Assembly: GCA_032622095.1 (NCBI GenBank)
Contig: CP136061.1
Span: forward strand, 44,275,797-44,339,796
Direction of reading: 5' to 3'
Source of the DNA: Siphonodentalium dalli
Lineage: Eukaryota > Mollusca > Scaphopoda > Gadilida > Siphonodentaliidae
Length of the DNA stretch: 64,000 nucleotides
Shown here piece by piece: positions 45,031-60,801 of the stretch (position 1 is its first letter; every line of letters starts with the position of its first letter). The position numbers and the translations under genes are program-made. The notes under the pieces were generated by a model. It was given only the letters and a program-made list of their open reading frames with translations. It did not search any database and had not been told where the DNA came from.

Positions 45031-48000
45031 AAATACACTGCGGTGTCAATGGACACTTGTTTTGTCGAGCGGGGTATACACAAAACAATATTTCAATTAA
45101 TAATTTGTTTACTGTTTAATCAACATTCGAAGTTGGTCACTGACCGACATTCGCAACTGCATCATCAATACAGCATCAAGCCATGCCAGAAATATACACT
45201 CTGTGGTGGTTATAATGCTGACTTTAAAAAGGTACGAAGGTCGGCCATGGTAGGATTGATCATGGTTAATAGCATCAACAACGCGGTAATATCGGTGTCA
45301 AGATCGTTAGGGGGTCAATTAGAGCTTAGCTGTATATATATACAGGTACATGAACATGTAGACCATTCCAATGTCCAGATGCATCATGTTTTTATCAAAA
45401 CATGTGTGGCTATCATTCAGAACGATTCGGTCATTTCCGCTTTGCTGGGAAATAACCTCTTCCATAATTGGAAACCATATTCGCGAAATTCTACATTATA
45501 TGGCTCTGGTGATCAGGCAATGACATTGACTCGATGACGCATAGCTGCGAATGGAGAATAATTTATTCAATATGGCTGTACTAAAATGGATCATATATTT
45601 AATAAGTACATTAAACTCTCTTTGTGTGAGGTTTGTTTATTTGTTCATATACCGATACAGCACATCGGGAGTGTACGATAAGCAAAACACTCAACAATGT
45701 GGCAATTGTTTTGGGAGAGTGACCCCGGTGACCCATTCAACACCAAAATCTTTTGGCGAGGACTAGTGAGCGCTATAACAGTATTTTGCAAACAACATGG
45801 TGCCAGTTTTAATTAACCAAAGTTCATTAGTGTGGTCTCCCCATTGTTGAGTATTTTGCTTATTGCATGATATTTACATACTTTACAACAGGTACTCGAA
45901 CATACTTTGGCTTTGTTCACATAATGCAGTGTAGGAACTACAAAAATTACATACTATTTACGCGATATTTATAATGGTATAAAGAAAGGATTGAGCGAAC
46001 CACAGATTAACTATAATAGCCTGATCGGGCTACAATAGACCGATCGCTCTTCCTGGCACAGTGCTCACCGTTGTAAGAGAGGGAACTCTAAATGTATTGA
46101 CAATTTGATTGTTTATTTTGAATATGCTCCCCTCATCACACATGCATTCTGGCTGTGAATGACCGATCAGTCTAGTTTAGCCTGACCGTGCTATTATAGA
46201 GCGATTGGAGTTCACCCAGACTTGTCTGATTTATGTTTATACGGTTAAAGCAAATTGATTTGATTAATTGCAAACATTTGTTATAAATCGAAAACTTTGC
46301 ACTAAATCGCATATATTTATTGCATAGAAGTTTGGGATTTATCGCAAAGTAGTTTTTTTTTATATTATTACACACAAATTAAGAATTACGGCCCATTATT
46401 TTAGACATTCAGACACATTTTACTCCACGTGCAGGGAACAGGCCGGGAATATCCTTACTCAGTTCTAGTCATGCTGACTAAACTTAATTTAGTTATTTTG
46501 ACTCCAATAGAATTAGTCAATATGACTCAAATCATAGTAGTCATTGTGACTCATGCAATATTAGTCAATATGACTCAATGATAGTCATGTTGACTAAGCA
46601 TATGCTGGTCATGTTGACTACTACTGACCTAGTCATGATGACTAACTTTTCCAGGTAGTCATTGTGACAAACAAAAGGTAGTCATCCCCATGACAAGGTG
46701 TTGACTAACCTAAGTTAGTCATGTTGACCAACATTTTTTCTCAGTGCATGCACTATCATCAGCACCACCACCATGCACTATCATCAGCACCACCACCATG
46801 TGCCATCATCAGCACCACCACCATGCACCATCATCAGCACCACCACCATGCACTATCATCAGCACCACCACCATGCACCATCATCACCACCACCATGCAC
46901 CATCATCAGCACCACCACCATGCACCATCATCACCACCACCACCATGCACTATCATCAGCACCACCGCCATGCACCATCATCACCACCACCACCATGCAC
47001 CATCATCACCACCACCATGCACCATCATCAGCACCACCACCATGCACTATCATCAGCACCACCACCATGCACCATCCACAGCACCACCACCATGCACTAT
47101 CATCAGGACCACCACCATGCATCATCATCAGCACCACCACCATGCATCATCACCACCACCATGCACCATCATCAGCAACACCGCCATGCACCACCATCAG
47201 CACCACCACCATGCACCATCATCAGCACCACCACCATGCACCATCATCAGCACCACCACCATGCATTATCATCAGCACCACCACCATGCACCCACCATCA
47301 GCACCACCACCATGCACCATCATCAGCACCACCACCATGCACTATCATCAGCACCACCACCATGCACCATCATCATCACCACCACCATGCACCATCATCA
47401 TCACCACCACCATGCACCATCATCAGCACCACCACCATGCATCATCATCATCACCACCACCATGCACCATCATCAGCACCACCACCATGCATCATCATCA
47501 TCACCACCACCATGCACCATCATCAGCACCACCACCATGCACAATCATCATCACCACCACCATGCACCATCATCAGCACCACCACCATGCACCATCATAA
47601 TCACCACCACCATGCACCATCATCATCACGACCACCATGCATCATCATCAGCACCACCACCATGCACCATCATCAGCACCACCACCATGCACCGTCATCA
47701 GCACCACCACCATGCACCATCATCAGCACCACCACCATGCATCATCATCATCACCACCACCATGCACCATCATCAGCACCACCACCATGCATCATCAACA
47801 TCACCACCACCATGCACCATCATCAGCACCACCACCATGCATCATCATCATCACCACCACCATGCACCGTCATCAGCACCACCACCATGCACCATCATCA
47901 TCACCACCACCATGCACCGTCATCATCACCACCACCATGCACCACCATCAGCACCACCACCATGCATCATCATCATCACCACCACCATGCACCGTCATCA

Positions 48001-50319
48001 TCACCACCACCATGCACCACCATTAGCACCACCACCATGCATCATCATCAGCACCACCACCATGCACCGTCATCAGCACCACCACCATGCACCATCATCA
48101 GCACCACCACCATGCATCATCATCAGCACCACCACCATGCACCATCATCAGCACCACCACAATGCATCATCATCAGCACCACCACCATTAACCATCATCA
48201 TCACCACCACCATGCACCATCATCAGCACCACCACCATGCATCACCATCAGCACCACCACCATGCATCATCACCACCACCACCATGCACCATCATCAGCA
48301 TCACCACCATGCATCATCATCAGCACCACCACCATGCACCATCATCAGCACCACCACCATGCACCATCATCAGCACCACCACCATGCACCGTCATCAGCA
48401 CCACCACCATGCATCATCATCAGCACCACCACCATGCACCATCATCATCACCACCACCATGCACCATCATCATCACCACCAACATGCATCATCATCATCA
48501 CCACCGCCATGCACCATCATCAGCACCACCACCATGCATCATCATCATCACCACCACCATGCACCATCATCAGCACCACCACCATGCACCGTCATCAGCA
48601 CCACCACCATGCACCATCATCATCACCACCACCATGCACCATCATCAGCACCACCACCATGCACCATCATCATCACCACCACCATGCACCATCATCAGCA
48701 CCACCACCACCATGCACCATCATCAGCACCACCACCACCATGCACCATCATCAGCACCACCACCACCATGCACCATCATCATCATCACCACCACCATGCA
48801 CCATCATCAGCACCACCACCATGCACCATCATCATCACCACCACCATGCACCATCATCAGCACCACCGCCATGCACCATCATCAGCACCACCACCATGCA
48901 TCATCATCAGCACCACCACCATGCACCATCATAAGCACCACCACCATGCACCATCATCAGCACCACCACCATGCACCGTCATCAGCACCACCACCATGCA
49001 TCATCATCACCACCACCACCATGCACCATCATCAGCACCACCACCATGCACCGTCATCAACGCCACCACCATGCACCATCATCAGCACCACCACCATGCA
49101 CCATCATCAGCACCACCACCATGCACCATCATCAGCACCACCACCATTCATCATCATCAGCACCACCACCATGCATCATCGTCAGCACCACCACCATGCA
49201 CCATCATCAGCACCACCACCATGCACCGTCATCAGCACCACCACCATGAACCATCATCATCACCACCACCATGCACCATCATCAGCACCACCACCATGCA
49301 CCATCATCAGCACCACCACCATGCATCATCATCAGCACCACCACCATGCACCATCATCAGCACCACCACCATGCATCATCATCAGCACCACCACCATGCA
49401 CCATCATCAGCACCACCACCATGCACCGTCATCAGCACCACCACCATGCACCGTCATCACCACCACCATGCATCACCTCTACCATGCACCGTCATCAGCA
49501 CCACCACCATGCATCATCATCGGCACCACCACCATTCATTATCATCAGCACCACCACCATTCATCATCATCAGCACCACCACCATGCATCATCATCAGCA
49601 CCACCACCATGCACCATCATCAGCACCACCACCATGCACCGTCATCAGCGCCACCACCATGCACCGTCATCACCACCACCATGCATCACCTCTACCATGC
49701 ACCGTCATCAGCACCACCACCATGCATCATCATCAGCACCACCACCATGCACCGTCATCAGCACCACCACCATGCACCGTCATCAGCACCACCACCATGC
49801 ACCATCATCAGAATCACCACCATGCATCATCATCAGCACCACCACCATGCATCATCATCAGCACCACCACCATGCACCATCATCAGCACCACCACCATGC
49901 ACCGTCATCAGCACCACCACCATGCACCATCATCAGCACCACCAACATGCACCATCATCAGCACCACCACCATGCATCATCATCAGCACCACCACCATGC
50001 ACCATCATCAGCACCACCACCATGCATCATCATCAGCACCACCACCATGCACCATCATCACCACCACCACCATGCATCCATCATCAGCACCACCACCATG
50101 CATCATCATCAGCACCACCACCATGCACCATCATCACCACCACAATGCATCATCATCAGCACCACCACCATGAACCATCATCAGCAACACCACCATACAC
50201 CATCATCAGCACCACCACCATGCACCATCATCAGCACCACCACCATGCACCATCATCAGCACCACCACCATACACCATCATCAGCACCACCACCATGAAC
50301 CATCATCAGCAACACCACC

Positions 50320-53300
50320 ATGAACCATCATCAGCACCACCACCATACACCATCATCAGCACCACCACCATACACCATCATCAGCACCACCACCATACAC
50401 CATCATCAGCACCACCACCATGCACCATCATCAGCACCACCACCATGCACCATCATCAGCACCACCACCATACACCATCATCAGCACCACCACCATGAAC
50501 CATCATCAGCAACACCACCATACACCATCATCAGCACCACCGCCATGCACCATCATCAGCACCACCACCATGCACCATCATCAGCACCACCACCATACAC
50601 CATCATCAGCACCACCACCATGCACCATCATCAGCACCACCACAATGCATCATCATCAGCACCACCACCATGAACCATCATCAGCACCACCACCATGCAC
50701 CACCATCAGCACCACCACCATGCACCATCATCAGCACCACCATCATGCATCACCATCAGCACCACCACCATGAACCATCATCAGCACCACCACCATACAT
50801 CATCACCACCACCATGCATCATCACCACCACCATGCATCATCACCACCACCATGCATCATCATCAGCACCATGCATCATCACCACCACCATGCATCAGCA
50901 CCACCACCATGCATCATCACCACCACCACCATGCATCATCATCAGCACCACCACCATGCATCATCATCAGCACCACCACCATGCACCGTCATCAGCACCA
51001 CCACCATGCACCATCATCATCACCACCAACATGCATCATCATCATCACCACCGCCATGCACCATCATCAGCACCACCACCATGCATCATCATCATCACCA
51101 CCACCATGCACCATCATCAGCACCACCACCATGCACCGTCATCAGCACCACCACCATGCACCATCATCATCACCACCACCATGCACCATCATCAGCACCA
51201 CCACCATGCACCATCATCAGCACCACCACCATGCACCATCATCAGCACCACCACCATTCATCATCATCAGCACCACCACCATGCATCGTCATCAGCACCA
51301 CCACCATGCACCATCATCAGCACCACCACCATGCACCGTCATCAGCACCACCACCATGCATCATCATCACCACCACCACCATGCACCATCATCAGCACCA
51401 CCACCATGCACCGTCATCAACACCACCACCATGCACCATCATCAGCACCACCACCATGCACCATCATCAGCACCACCACCATGCACCATCATCAGCACCA
51501 CCACCATTCATCATCATCAGCACCACCGCCATGCACCATCATCAGCACCACCACCATTCATCATCATCAGCACCACCACCATGCACCATCATCAGCAACA
51601 CCACCATGCACCATCATCAGCACCACCACCATGCATCATCATCAGCACCACCACCATGCACCATCATCAGCACCACCACCATGCACCATCATCAGCACCA
51701 CCACCATTCATCATCATCAGCACCACCGCCATGCACCATCATCAGCACCACCACCATGCACCATCATCAGCACCACCACCATGCACCATCATCAGCACCA
51801 CCACCATGCACCATCATCAGCACCACCACCATGCACCATCATCAGCACCACCACCATTCATCATCATCAGCACCACCACCATGCATCATCATCAGCACCA
51901 CCACCATGCACCATCATCAGCACCACCACCATGCATCATCATCAGCACCACCACCATGCACCATCATCAGCACCACCACCATTCATCATCATCAGCACCA
52001 CCACCATGCACCATCATCAGCACCACCACCATGCACCATCATCAGCACCACCACCATTCATCATCATCAGCACCACCGCCATGCACCATCATCAGCACCA
52101 CCACCATGCACCATCATCAGCACCACCACCATGCACCATCATCAGCACCACCACCATGCACCATCATCAGCACCACCACCATGCACCATCATCAGCACCA
52201 CCACCATTCATCATCATCAGCACCACCACCATGCATCATCATCAGCACCACCACCATGCACCATCATCAGCACCACCACCATGCACCATCATCAGCACCA
52301 CCACCATGCACCATCATCAGCACCACCACCATGCACCATCATCAGCACCACCACCATGCATCATCATCACCACCACCACCATGCACCATCATCAGCACCA
52401 CCACCATGCACCGTCATCAACGCCACCACCATGCATCACCTCTACCATGCATCATCATCAGCACCACCACCATTCATCATCATCAGCACCACCACCATGC
52501 ATCGTCATCAGCACCACCACCATGCACCATCATCAGCACCACCACCATGCACCGTCATCAGCACCACCACCATGCACCGTCATCACCACCACCATGCATC
52601 ACCTCTACCATGCACCGTCATCAGCACCACCACCATGCACCGTCATCACCACCACCATGCATCACCTCTACCATGCACCGTCATCAGCACCACCACCATG
52701 CATCATCATCAGCACCACCACCATGCACCATCATAAGCACCACCACCATGCACCATCATCAGCACCACCACCATGCACCGTCATCAGCACCACCACCATG
52801 CATCATCATCACCACCACCACCATGCACCATCATCAGCACCACCACCATGCACCGTCATCAACGCCACCACCATGCACCATCATCAGCACCACCACCATG
52901 CACCATCATCAGCACCACCACCATGCACCATCATCAGCACCACCACCATTCATCATCATCAGCACCACCACCATGCATCATCGTCAGCACCACCACCATG
53001 CACCATCATCAGCACCACCACCATGCACCGTCATCAGCACCACCACCATGAACCATCATCATCACCACCACCATGCACCATCATCAGCACCACCACCATG
53101 CACCATCATCAGCACCACCACCATGCATCATCATCAGCACCACCACCATGCACCATCATCAGCACCACCACCATGCATCATCATCAGCACCACCACCATG
53201 CACCATCATCAGCACCACCACCATGCACCGTCATCAGCACCACCACCATGCACCGTCATCACCACCACCATGCATCACCTCTACCATGCACCGTCATCAG

Positions 53301-54121
53301 CACCACCACCATGCATCATCATCGGCACCACCACCATTCATTATCATCAGCACCACCACCATTCATCATCATCAGCACCACCACCATGCATCATCATCAG
53401 CACCACCACCATGCACCATCATCAGCACCACCACCATGCACCGTCATCAGCGCCACCACCATGCACCGTCATCACCACCACCATGCATCACCTCTACCAT
53501 GCACCGTCATCAGCACCACCACCATGCATCATCATCAGCACCACCACCATGCACCGTCATCAGCACCACCACCATGCACCGTCATCAGCACCACCACCAT
53601 GCACCATCATCAGAATCACCACCATGCATCATCATCAGCACCACCACCATGCATCATCATCAGCACCACCACCATGCACCATCATCAGCACCACCACCAT
53701 GCACCGTCATCAGCACCACCACCATGCACCATCATCAGCACCACCAACATGCACCATCATCAGCACCACCACCATGCATCATCATCAGCACCACCACCAT
53801 GCACCATCATCAGCACCACCACCATGCATCATCATCAGCACCACCACCATGCACCATCATCACCACCACCACCATGCATCCATCATCAGCACCACCACCA
53901 TGCATCATCATCAGCACCACCACCATGCACCATCATCACCACCACAATGCATCATCATCAGCACCACCACCATGAACCATCATCAGCAACACCACCATAC
54001 ACCATCATCAGCACCACCACCATGCACCATCATCAGCACCACCACCATGCACCATCATCAGCACCACCACCATACACCATCATCAGCACCACCACCATGA
54101 ACCATCATCAGCAACACCACC
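50320..54121 (+). repeat. Higher-order repeat copy 1, 3802 bp
   Basis: Taking the landmark string of TACACC and TGAACC variants that starts at 50320, the next copy starts at 54122. The segment 48971-50173 recurs identically at 52773-53975, also 3802 bp away. The 3802-bp period therefore began before 50320, at about 48.9 kb. Confidence 0.88.
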
Positions 54122-57100
54122 ATGAACCATCATCAGCACCACCACCATACACCATCATCAGCACCACCACCATACACCATCATCAGCACCACCACCATAC
54201 ACCATCATCAGCACCACCACCATGCACCATCATCAGCACCACCACCATGCACCATCATCAGCACCACCACCATACACCATCATCAGCACCACCACCATGA
54301 ACCATCATCAGCAACACCACCATACACCATCATCAGCACCACCGCCATGCACCATCATCAGCACCACCACCATGCACCATCATCAGCACCACCACCATAC
54401 ACCATCATCAGCACCACCACCATGCACCATCATCAGCACCACCACAATGCATCATCATCAGCACCACCACCATGAACCATCATCAGCACCACCACCATGC
54501 ACCACCATCAGCACCACCACCATGCACCATCATCAGCACCACCATCATGCATCACCATCAGCACCACCACCATGAACCATCATCAGCACCACCACCATAC
54601 ATCATCACCACCACCATGCATCATCACCACCACCATGCATCATCACCACCACCATGCATCATCATCAGCACCATGCATCATCACCACCACCATGCATCAG
54701 CACCACCACCATGCATCATCACCACCACCACCATGCATCATCATCAGCACCACCACCATGCATCATCATCAGCACCACCACCATGCACCGTCATCAGCAC
54801 CACCACCATGCACCATCATCATCACCACCAACATGCATCATCATCATCACCACCGCCATGCACCATCATCAGCACCACCACCATGCATCATCATCATCAC
54901 CACCACCATGCACCATCATCAGCACCACCACCATGCACCGTCATCAGCACCACCACCATGCACCATCATCATCACCACCACCATGCACCATCATCAGCAC
55001 CACCACCATGCACCATCATCAGCACCACCACCATGCACCATCATCAGCACCACCACCATTCATCATCATCAGCACCACCACCATGCATCGTCATCAGCAC
55101 CACCACCATGCACCATCATCAGCACCACCACCATGCACCGTCATCAGCACCACCACCATGCATCATCATCACCACCACCACCATGCACCATCATCAGCAC
55201 CACCACCATGCACCGTCATCAACACCACCACCATGCACCATCATCAGCACCACCACCATGCACCATCATCAGCACCACCACCATGCACCATCATCAGCAC
55301 CACCACCATTCATCATCATCAGCACCACCGCCATGCACCATCATCAGCACCACCACCATTCATCATCATCAGCACCACCACCATGCACCATCATCAGCAA
55401 CACCACCATGCACCATCATCAGCACCACCACCATGCATCATCATCAGCACCACCACCATGCACCATCATCAGCACCACCACCATGCACCATCATCAGCAC
55501 CACCACCATTCATCATCATCAGCACCACCGCCATGCACCATCATCAGCACCACCACCATGCACCATCATCAGCACCACCACCATGCACCATCATCAGCAC
55601 CACCACCATGCACCATCATCAGCACCACCACCATGCACCATCATCAGCACCACCACCATTCATCATCATCAGCACCACCACCATGCATCATCATCAGCAC
55701 CACCACCATGCACCATCATCAGCACCACCACCATGCATCATCATCAGCACCACCACCATGCACCATCATCAGCACCACCACCATTCATCATCATCAGCAC
55801 CACCACCATGCACCATCATCAGCACCACCACCATGCACCATCATCAGCACCACCACCATTCATCATCATCAGCACCACCGCCATGCACCATCATCAGCAC
55901 CACCACCATGCACCATCATCAGCACCACCACCATGCACCATCATCAGCACCACCACCATGCACCATCATCAGCACCACCACCATGCACCATCATCAGCAC
56001 CACCACCATTCATCATCATCAGCACCACCACCATGCATCATCATCAGCACCACCACCATGCACCATCATCAGCACCACCACCATGCACCATCATCAGCAC
56101 CACCACCATGCACCATCATCAGCACCACCACCATGCACCATCATCAGCACCACCACCATGCATCATCATCACCACCACCACCATGCACCATCATCAGCAC
56201 CACCACCATGCACCGTCATCAACGCCACCACCATGCATCACCTCTACCATGCATCATCATCAGCACCACCACCATTCATCATCATCAGCACCACCACCAT
56301 GCATCGTCATCAGCACCACCACCATGCACCATCATCAGCACCACCACCATGCACCGTCATCAGCACCACCACCATGCACCGTCATCACCACCACCATGCA
56401 TCACCTCTACCATGCACCGTCATCAGCACCACCACCATGCACCGTCATCACCACCACCATGCATCACCTCTACCATGCACCGTCATCAGCACCACCACCA
56501 TGCATCATCATCAGCACCACCACCATTCATTATCATCAGCACCACCACCATGCACCGTCATCAGCACCACCACCATGCACCATCATCATCACCACCACCA
56601 TGCACCATCATCAGCACCACCACCATGCACCATCATCATCACCACCACCATGCACCATCATCAGCACCACCACCATGCACCGTCATCACCACCACCATGC
56701 ATCACCTCTACCATGCACCGTCATCAGCACCACCACCATGCATCATCATCAGCACCACCACCATTCATTATCATCAGCACCACCACCATGCACCGTCATC
56801 AGCACCACAGCCATGCACCATCATCAGCACCACCACCATGCACCATCATCAGCACCACCACCATGCACCATCATCAGCACCACCACCACGCACCATCATC
56901 AGCACCACCACCATGCACCGTCATCAGCACCACCACCATGCATCATCATCAGCACCACCACCATGCATCATCATCAGCACCACCACCATGCACCATCATC
57001 AGCACCACCACCATGCACCATCATCAGCACCACCACCATGCACCATCATCACCACCACCACCATGCATCCATCATCAGCACCACCACCATGCACCATCAT

Positions 57101-57461
57101 CAGCACCACCACCATGCATCATCATCAGCACCACCACCATGCACCATCATCAGCACCACCACCATGCATCATCATCAGCACCACCACCATGCACCATCAT
57201 CACCACCACCACCATGCATCCATCATCAGCACCACCACCATGCATCATCATCAGCACCACCACCATGCACCATCATCACCACCACAATGCATCATCATCA
57301 GCACCACCACCATGAACCATCATCAGCAACACCACCATACACCATCATCAGCACCACCACCATGCACCATCATCAGCACCACCACCATGCACCATCATCA
57401 GCACCACCACCATACACCATCATCAGCACCACCACCATGAACCATCATCAGCAACACCACC
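54122..57461 (+). repeat. Higher-order repeat copy 2, 3340 bp
   Basis: It has the same landmark start and matches copy 1 until about 56490. There copy 1 continues into the CATAAGCACC-marked segment while this copy goes into a different block and is 462 bp shorter. Confidence 0.88.
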
Positions 57462-60400
57462 ATGAACCATCATCAGCACCACCACCATACACCATCATCA
57501 GCACCACCACCATACACCATCATCAGCACCACCACCATACACCATCATCAGCACCACCACCATGCACCATCATCAGCACCACCACCATGCACCATCATCA
57601 GCACCACCACCATACACCATCATCAGCACCACCACCATGAACCATCATCAGCAACACCACCATACACCATCATCAGCACCACCGCCATGCACCATCATCA
57701 GCACCACCACCATGCACCATCATCAGCACCACCACCATACACCATCATCAGCACCACCACCATGCACCATCATCAGCACCACCACAATGCATCATCATCA
57801 GCACCACCACCATGAACCATCATCAGCACCACCACCATGCACCACCATCAGCACCACCACCATGCACCATCATCAGCACCACCATCATGCATCACCATCA
57901 GCACCACCACCATGAACCATCATCAGCACCACCACCATACATCATCACCACCACCATGCATCATCACCACCACCATGCATCATCACCACCACCATGCATC
58001 ATCATCAGCACCATGCATCATCACCACCACCATGCATCAGCACCACCACCATGCATCATCACCACCACCACCATGCATCATCATCAGCACCACCACCATG
58101 CATCATCATCAGCACCACCACCATGCACCGTCATCAGCACCACCACCATGCACCATCATCATCACCACCAACATGCATCATCATCATCACCACCGCCATG
58201 CACCATCATCAGCACCACCACCATGCATCATCATCATCACCACCACCATGCACCATCATCAGCACCACCACCATGCACCGTCATCAGCACCACCACCATG
58301 CACCATCATCATCACCACCACCATGCACCATCATCAGCACCACCACCATGCACCATCATCAGCACCACCACCATGCACCATCATCAGCACCACCACCATT
58401 CATCATCATCAGCACCACCACCATGCATCGTCATCAGCACCACCACCATGCACCATCATCAGCACCACCACCATGCACCGTCATCAGCACCACCACCATG
58501 CATCATCATCACCACCACCACCATGCACCATCATCAGCACCACCACCATGCACCGTCATCAACACCACCACCATGCACCATCATCAGCACCACCACCATG
58601 CACCATCATCAGCACCACCACCATGCACCATCATCAGCACCACCACCATTCATCATCATCAGCACCACCGCCATGCACCATCATCAGCACCACCACCATT
58701 CATCATCATCAGCACCACCACCATGCACCATCATCAGCAACACCACCATGCACCATCATCAGCACCACCACCATGCATCATCATCAGCACCACCACCATG
58801 CACCATCATCAGCACCACCACCATGCACCATCATCAGCACCACCACCATTCATCATCATCAGCACCACCGCCATGCACCATCATCAGCACCACCACCATG
58901 CACCATCATCAGCACCACCACCATGCACCATCATCAGCACCACCACCATGCACCATCATCAGCACCACCACCATGCACCATCATCAGCACCACCACCATT
59001 CATCATCATCAGCACCACCACCATGCATCATCATCAGCACCACCACCATGCACCATCATCAGCACCACCACCATGCATCATCATCAGCACCACCACCATG
59101 CACCATCATCAGCACCACCACCATTCATCATCATCAGCACCACCACCATGCACCATCATCAGCACCACCACCATGCACCATCATCAGCACCACCACCATT
59201 CATCATCATCAGCACCACCGCCATGCACCATCATCAGCACCACCACCATGCACCATCATCAGCACCACCACCATGCACCATCATCAGCACCACCACCATG
59301 CACCATCATCAGCACCACCACCATGCACCATCATCAGCACCACCACCATTCATCATCATCAGCACCACCACCATGCATCATCATCAGCACCACCACCATG
59401 CACCATCATCAGCACCACCACCATGCACCATCATCAGCACCACCACCATGCACCATCATCAGCACCACCACCATGCACCATCATCAGCACCACCACCATG
59501 CATCATCATCACCACCACCACCATGCACCATCATCAGCACCACCACCATGCACCGTCATCAACGCCACCACCATGCATCACCTCTACCATGCATCATCAT
59601 CAGCACCACCACCATTCATCATCATCAGCACCACCACCATGCATCGTCATCAGCACCACCACCATGCACCATCATCAGCACCACCACCATGCACCGTCAT
59701 CAGCACCACCACCATGCACCGTCATCACCACCACCATGCATCACCTCTACCATGCACCGTCATCAGCACCACCACCATGCACCGTCATCACCACCACCAT
59801 GCATCACCTCTACCATGCACCGTCATCAGCACCACCACCATGCATCATCATCAGCACCACCACCATTCATTATCATCAGCACCACCACCATGCACCGTCA
59901 TCAGCACCACCACCATGCACCATCATCATCACCACCACCATGCACCATCATCAGCACCACCACCATGCACCATCATCATCACCACCACCATGCACCATCA
60001 TCAGCACCACCACCATGCACCGTCATCACCACCACCATGCATCACCTCTACCATGCACCGTCATCAGCACCACCACCATGCATCATCATCAGCACCACCA
60101 CCATTCATTATCATCAGCACCACCACCATGCACCGTCATCAGCACCACAGCCATGCACCATCATCAGCACCACCACCATGCACCATCATCAGCACCACCA
60201 CCATGCACCATCATCAGCACCACCACCACGCACCATCATCAGCACCACCACCATGCACCGTCATCAGCACCACCACCATGCATCATCATCAGCACTACCA
60301 CCATGCATCATCATCAGCACCACCACCATGCACCATCATCAGCACCACCACCATGCACCATCATCAGCACCACCACCATGCACCATCATCACCACCACCA

Positions 60401-60801
60401 CCATGCATCCATCATCAGCACCACCACCATGCACCATCATCAGCACCACCACCATGCATCATCATCAGCACCACCACCATGCACCATCATCAGCACCACC
60501 ACCATGCATCATCATCAGCACCACCACCATGCACCATCATCACCACCACCACCATGCATCCATCATCAGCACCACCACCATGCATCATCATCAGCACCAC
60601 CACCATGCACCATCATCACCACCACAATGCATCATCATCAGCACCACCACCATGAACCATCATCAGCAACACCACCATACACCATCATCAGCACCACCAC
60701 CATGCACCATCATCAGCACCACCACCATGCACCATCATCAGCACCACCACCATACACCATCATCAGCACCACCACCATGAACCATCATCAGCAACACCAC
60801 C
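57462..60801 (+). repeat. Higher-order repeat copy 3, 3340 bp
   Basis: It appears identical to copy 2 over all 3340 bp except a C-to-T change at 60296 (position 56956 in copy 2), judged from the translations in all three frames. Such identity points to a very recent duplication or conversion. Confidence 0.88.

Larger units (their letters stand above)
37228..46746. mobile_element. 9.5-kb transposon with CACTGAGAAAAA ends
   Basis: The left end CACTGAGAAAAA is mirrored by TTTTTCTCAGTG. Subterminal regions (about 37241-37360 and 46460-46735) are crowded with TAGTCATGTTGACT-like motifs in both orientations, as in CACTA-type elements, where such motifs bind transposase. Aligning the flanks to the 25-bp satellite suggests a 2-bp CA duplication. 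No transposase ORF was recognised in 9.5 kb, so it is non-autonomous. The superfamily is uncertain. It contains a large foldback, a tandem duplication and two minisatellites, listed separately. Confidence 0.75.

Noticed and set aside
44762-45119. Overlapping ORFs on both strands around 44.8-45.1 kb
   Set aside because: They translate the GTGTACTTGCCATTCGGCC minisatellite in several frames.
37228-46746. RAG/Transib-type ends (CAC heptamer with A-rich nonamer)
   Set aside because: The ends read CACTGAG rather than CACAGTG/CACWATG, there is no 12/23 spacer layout, the apparent duplication is 2 bp rather than 5, and no transposase is visible.
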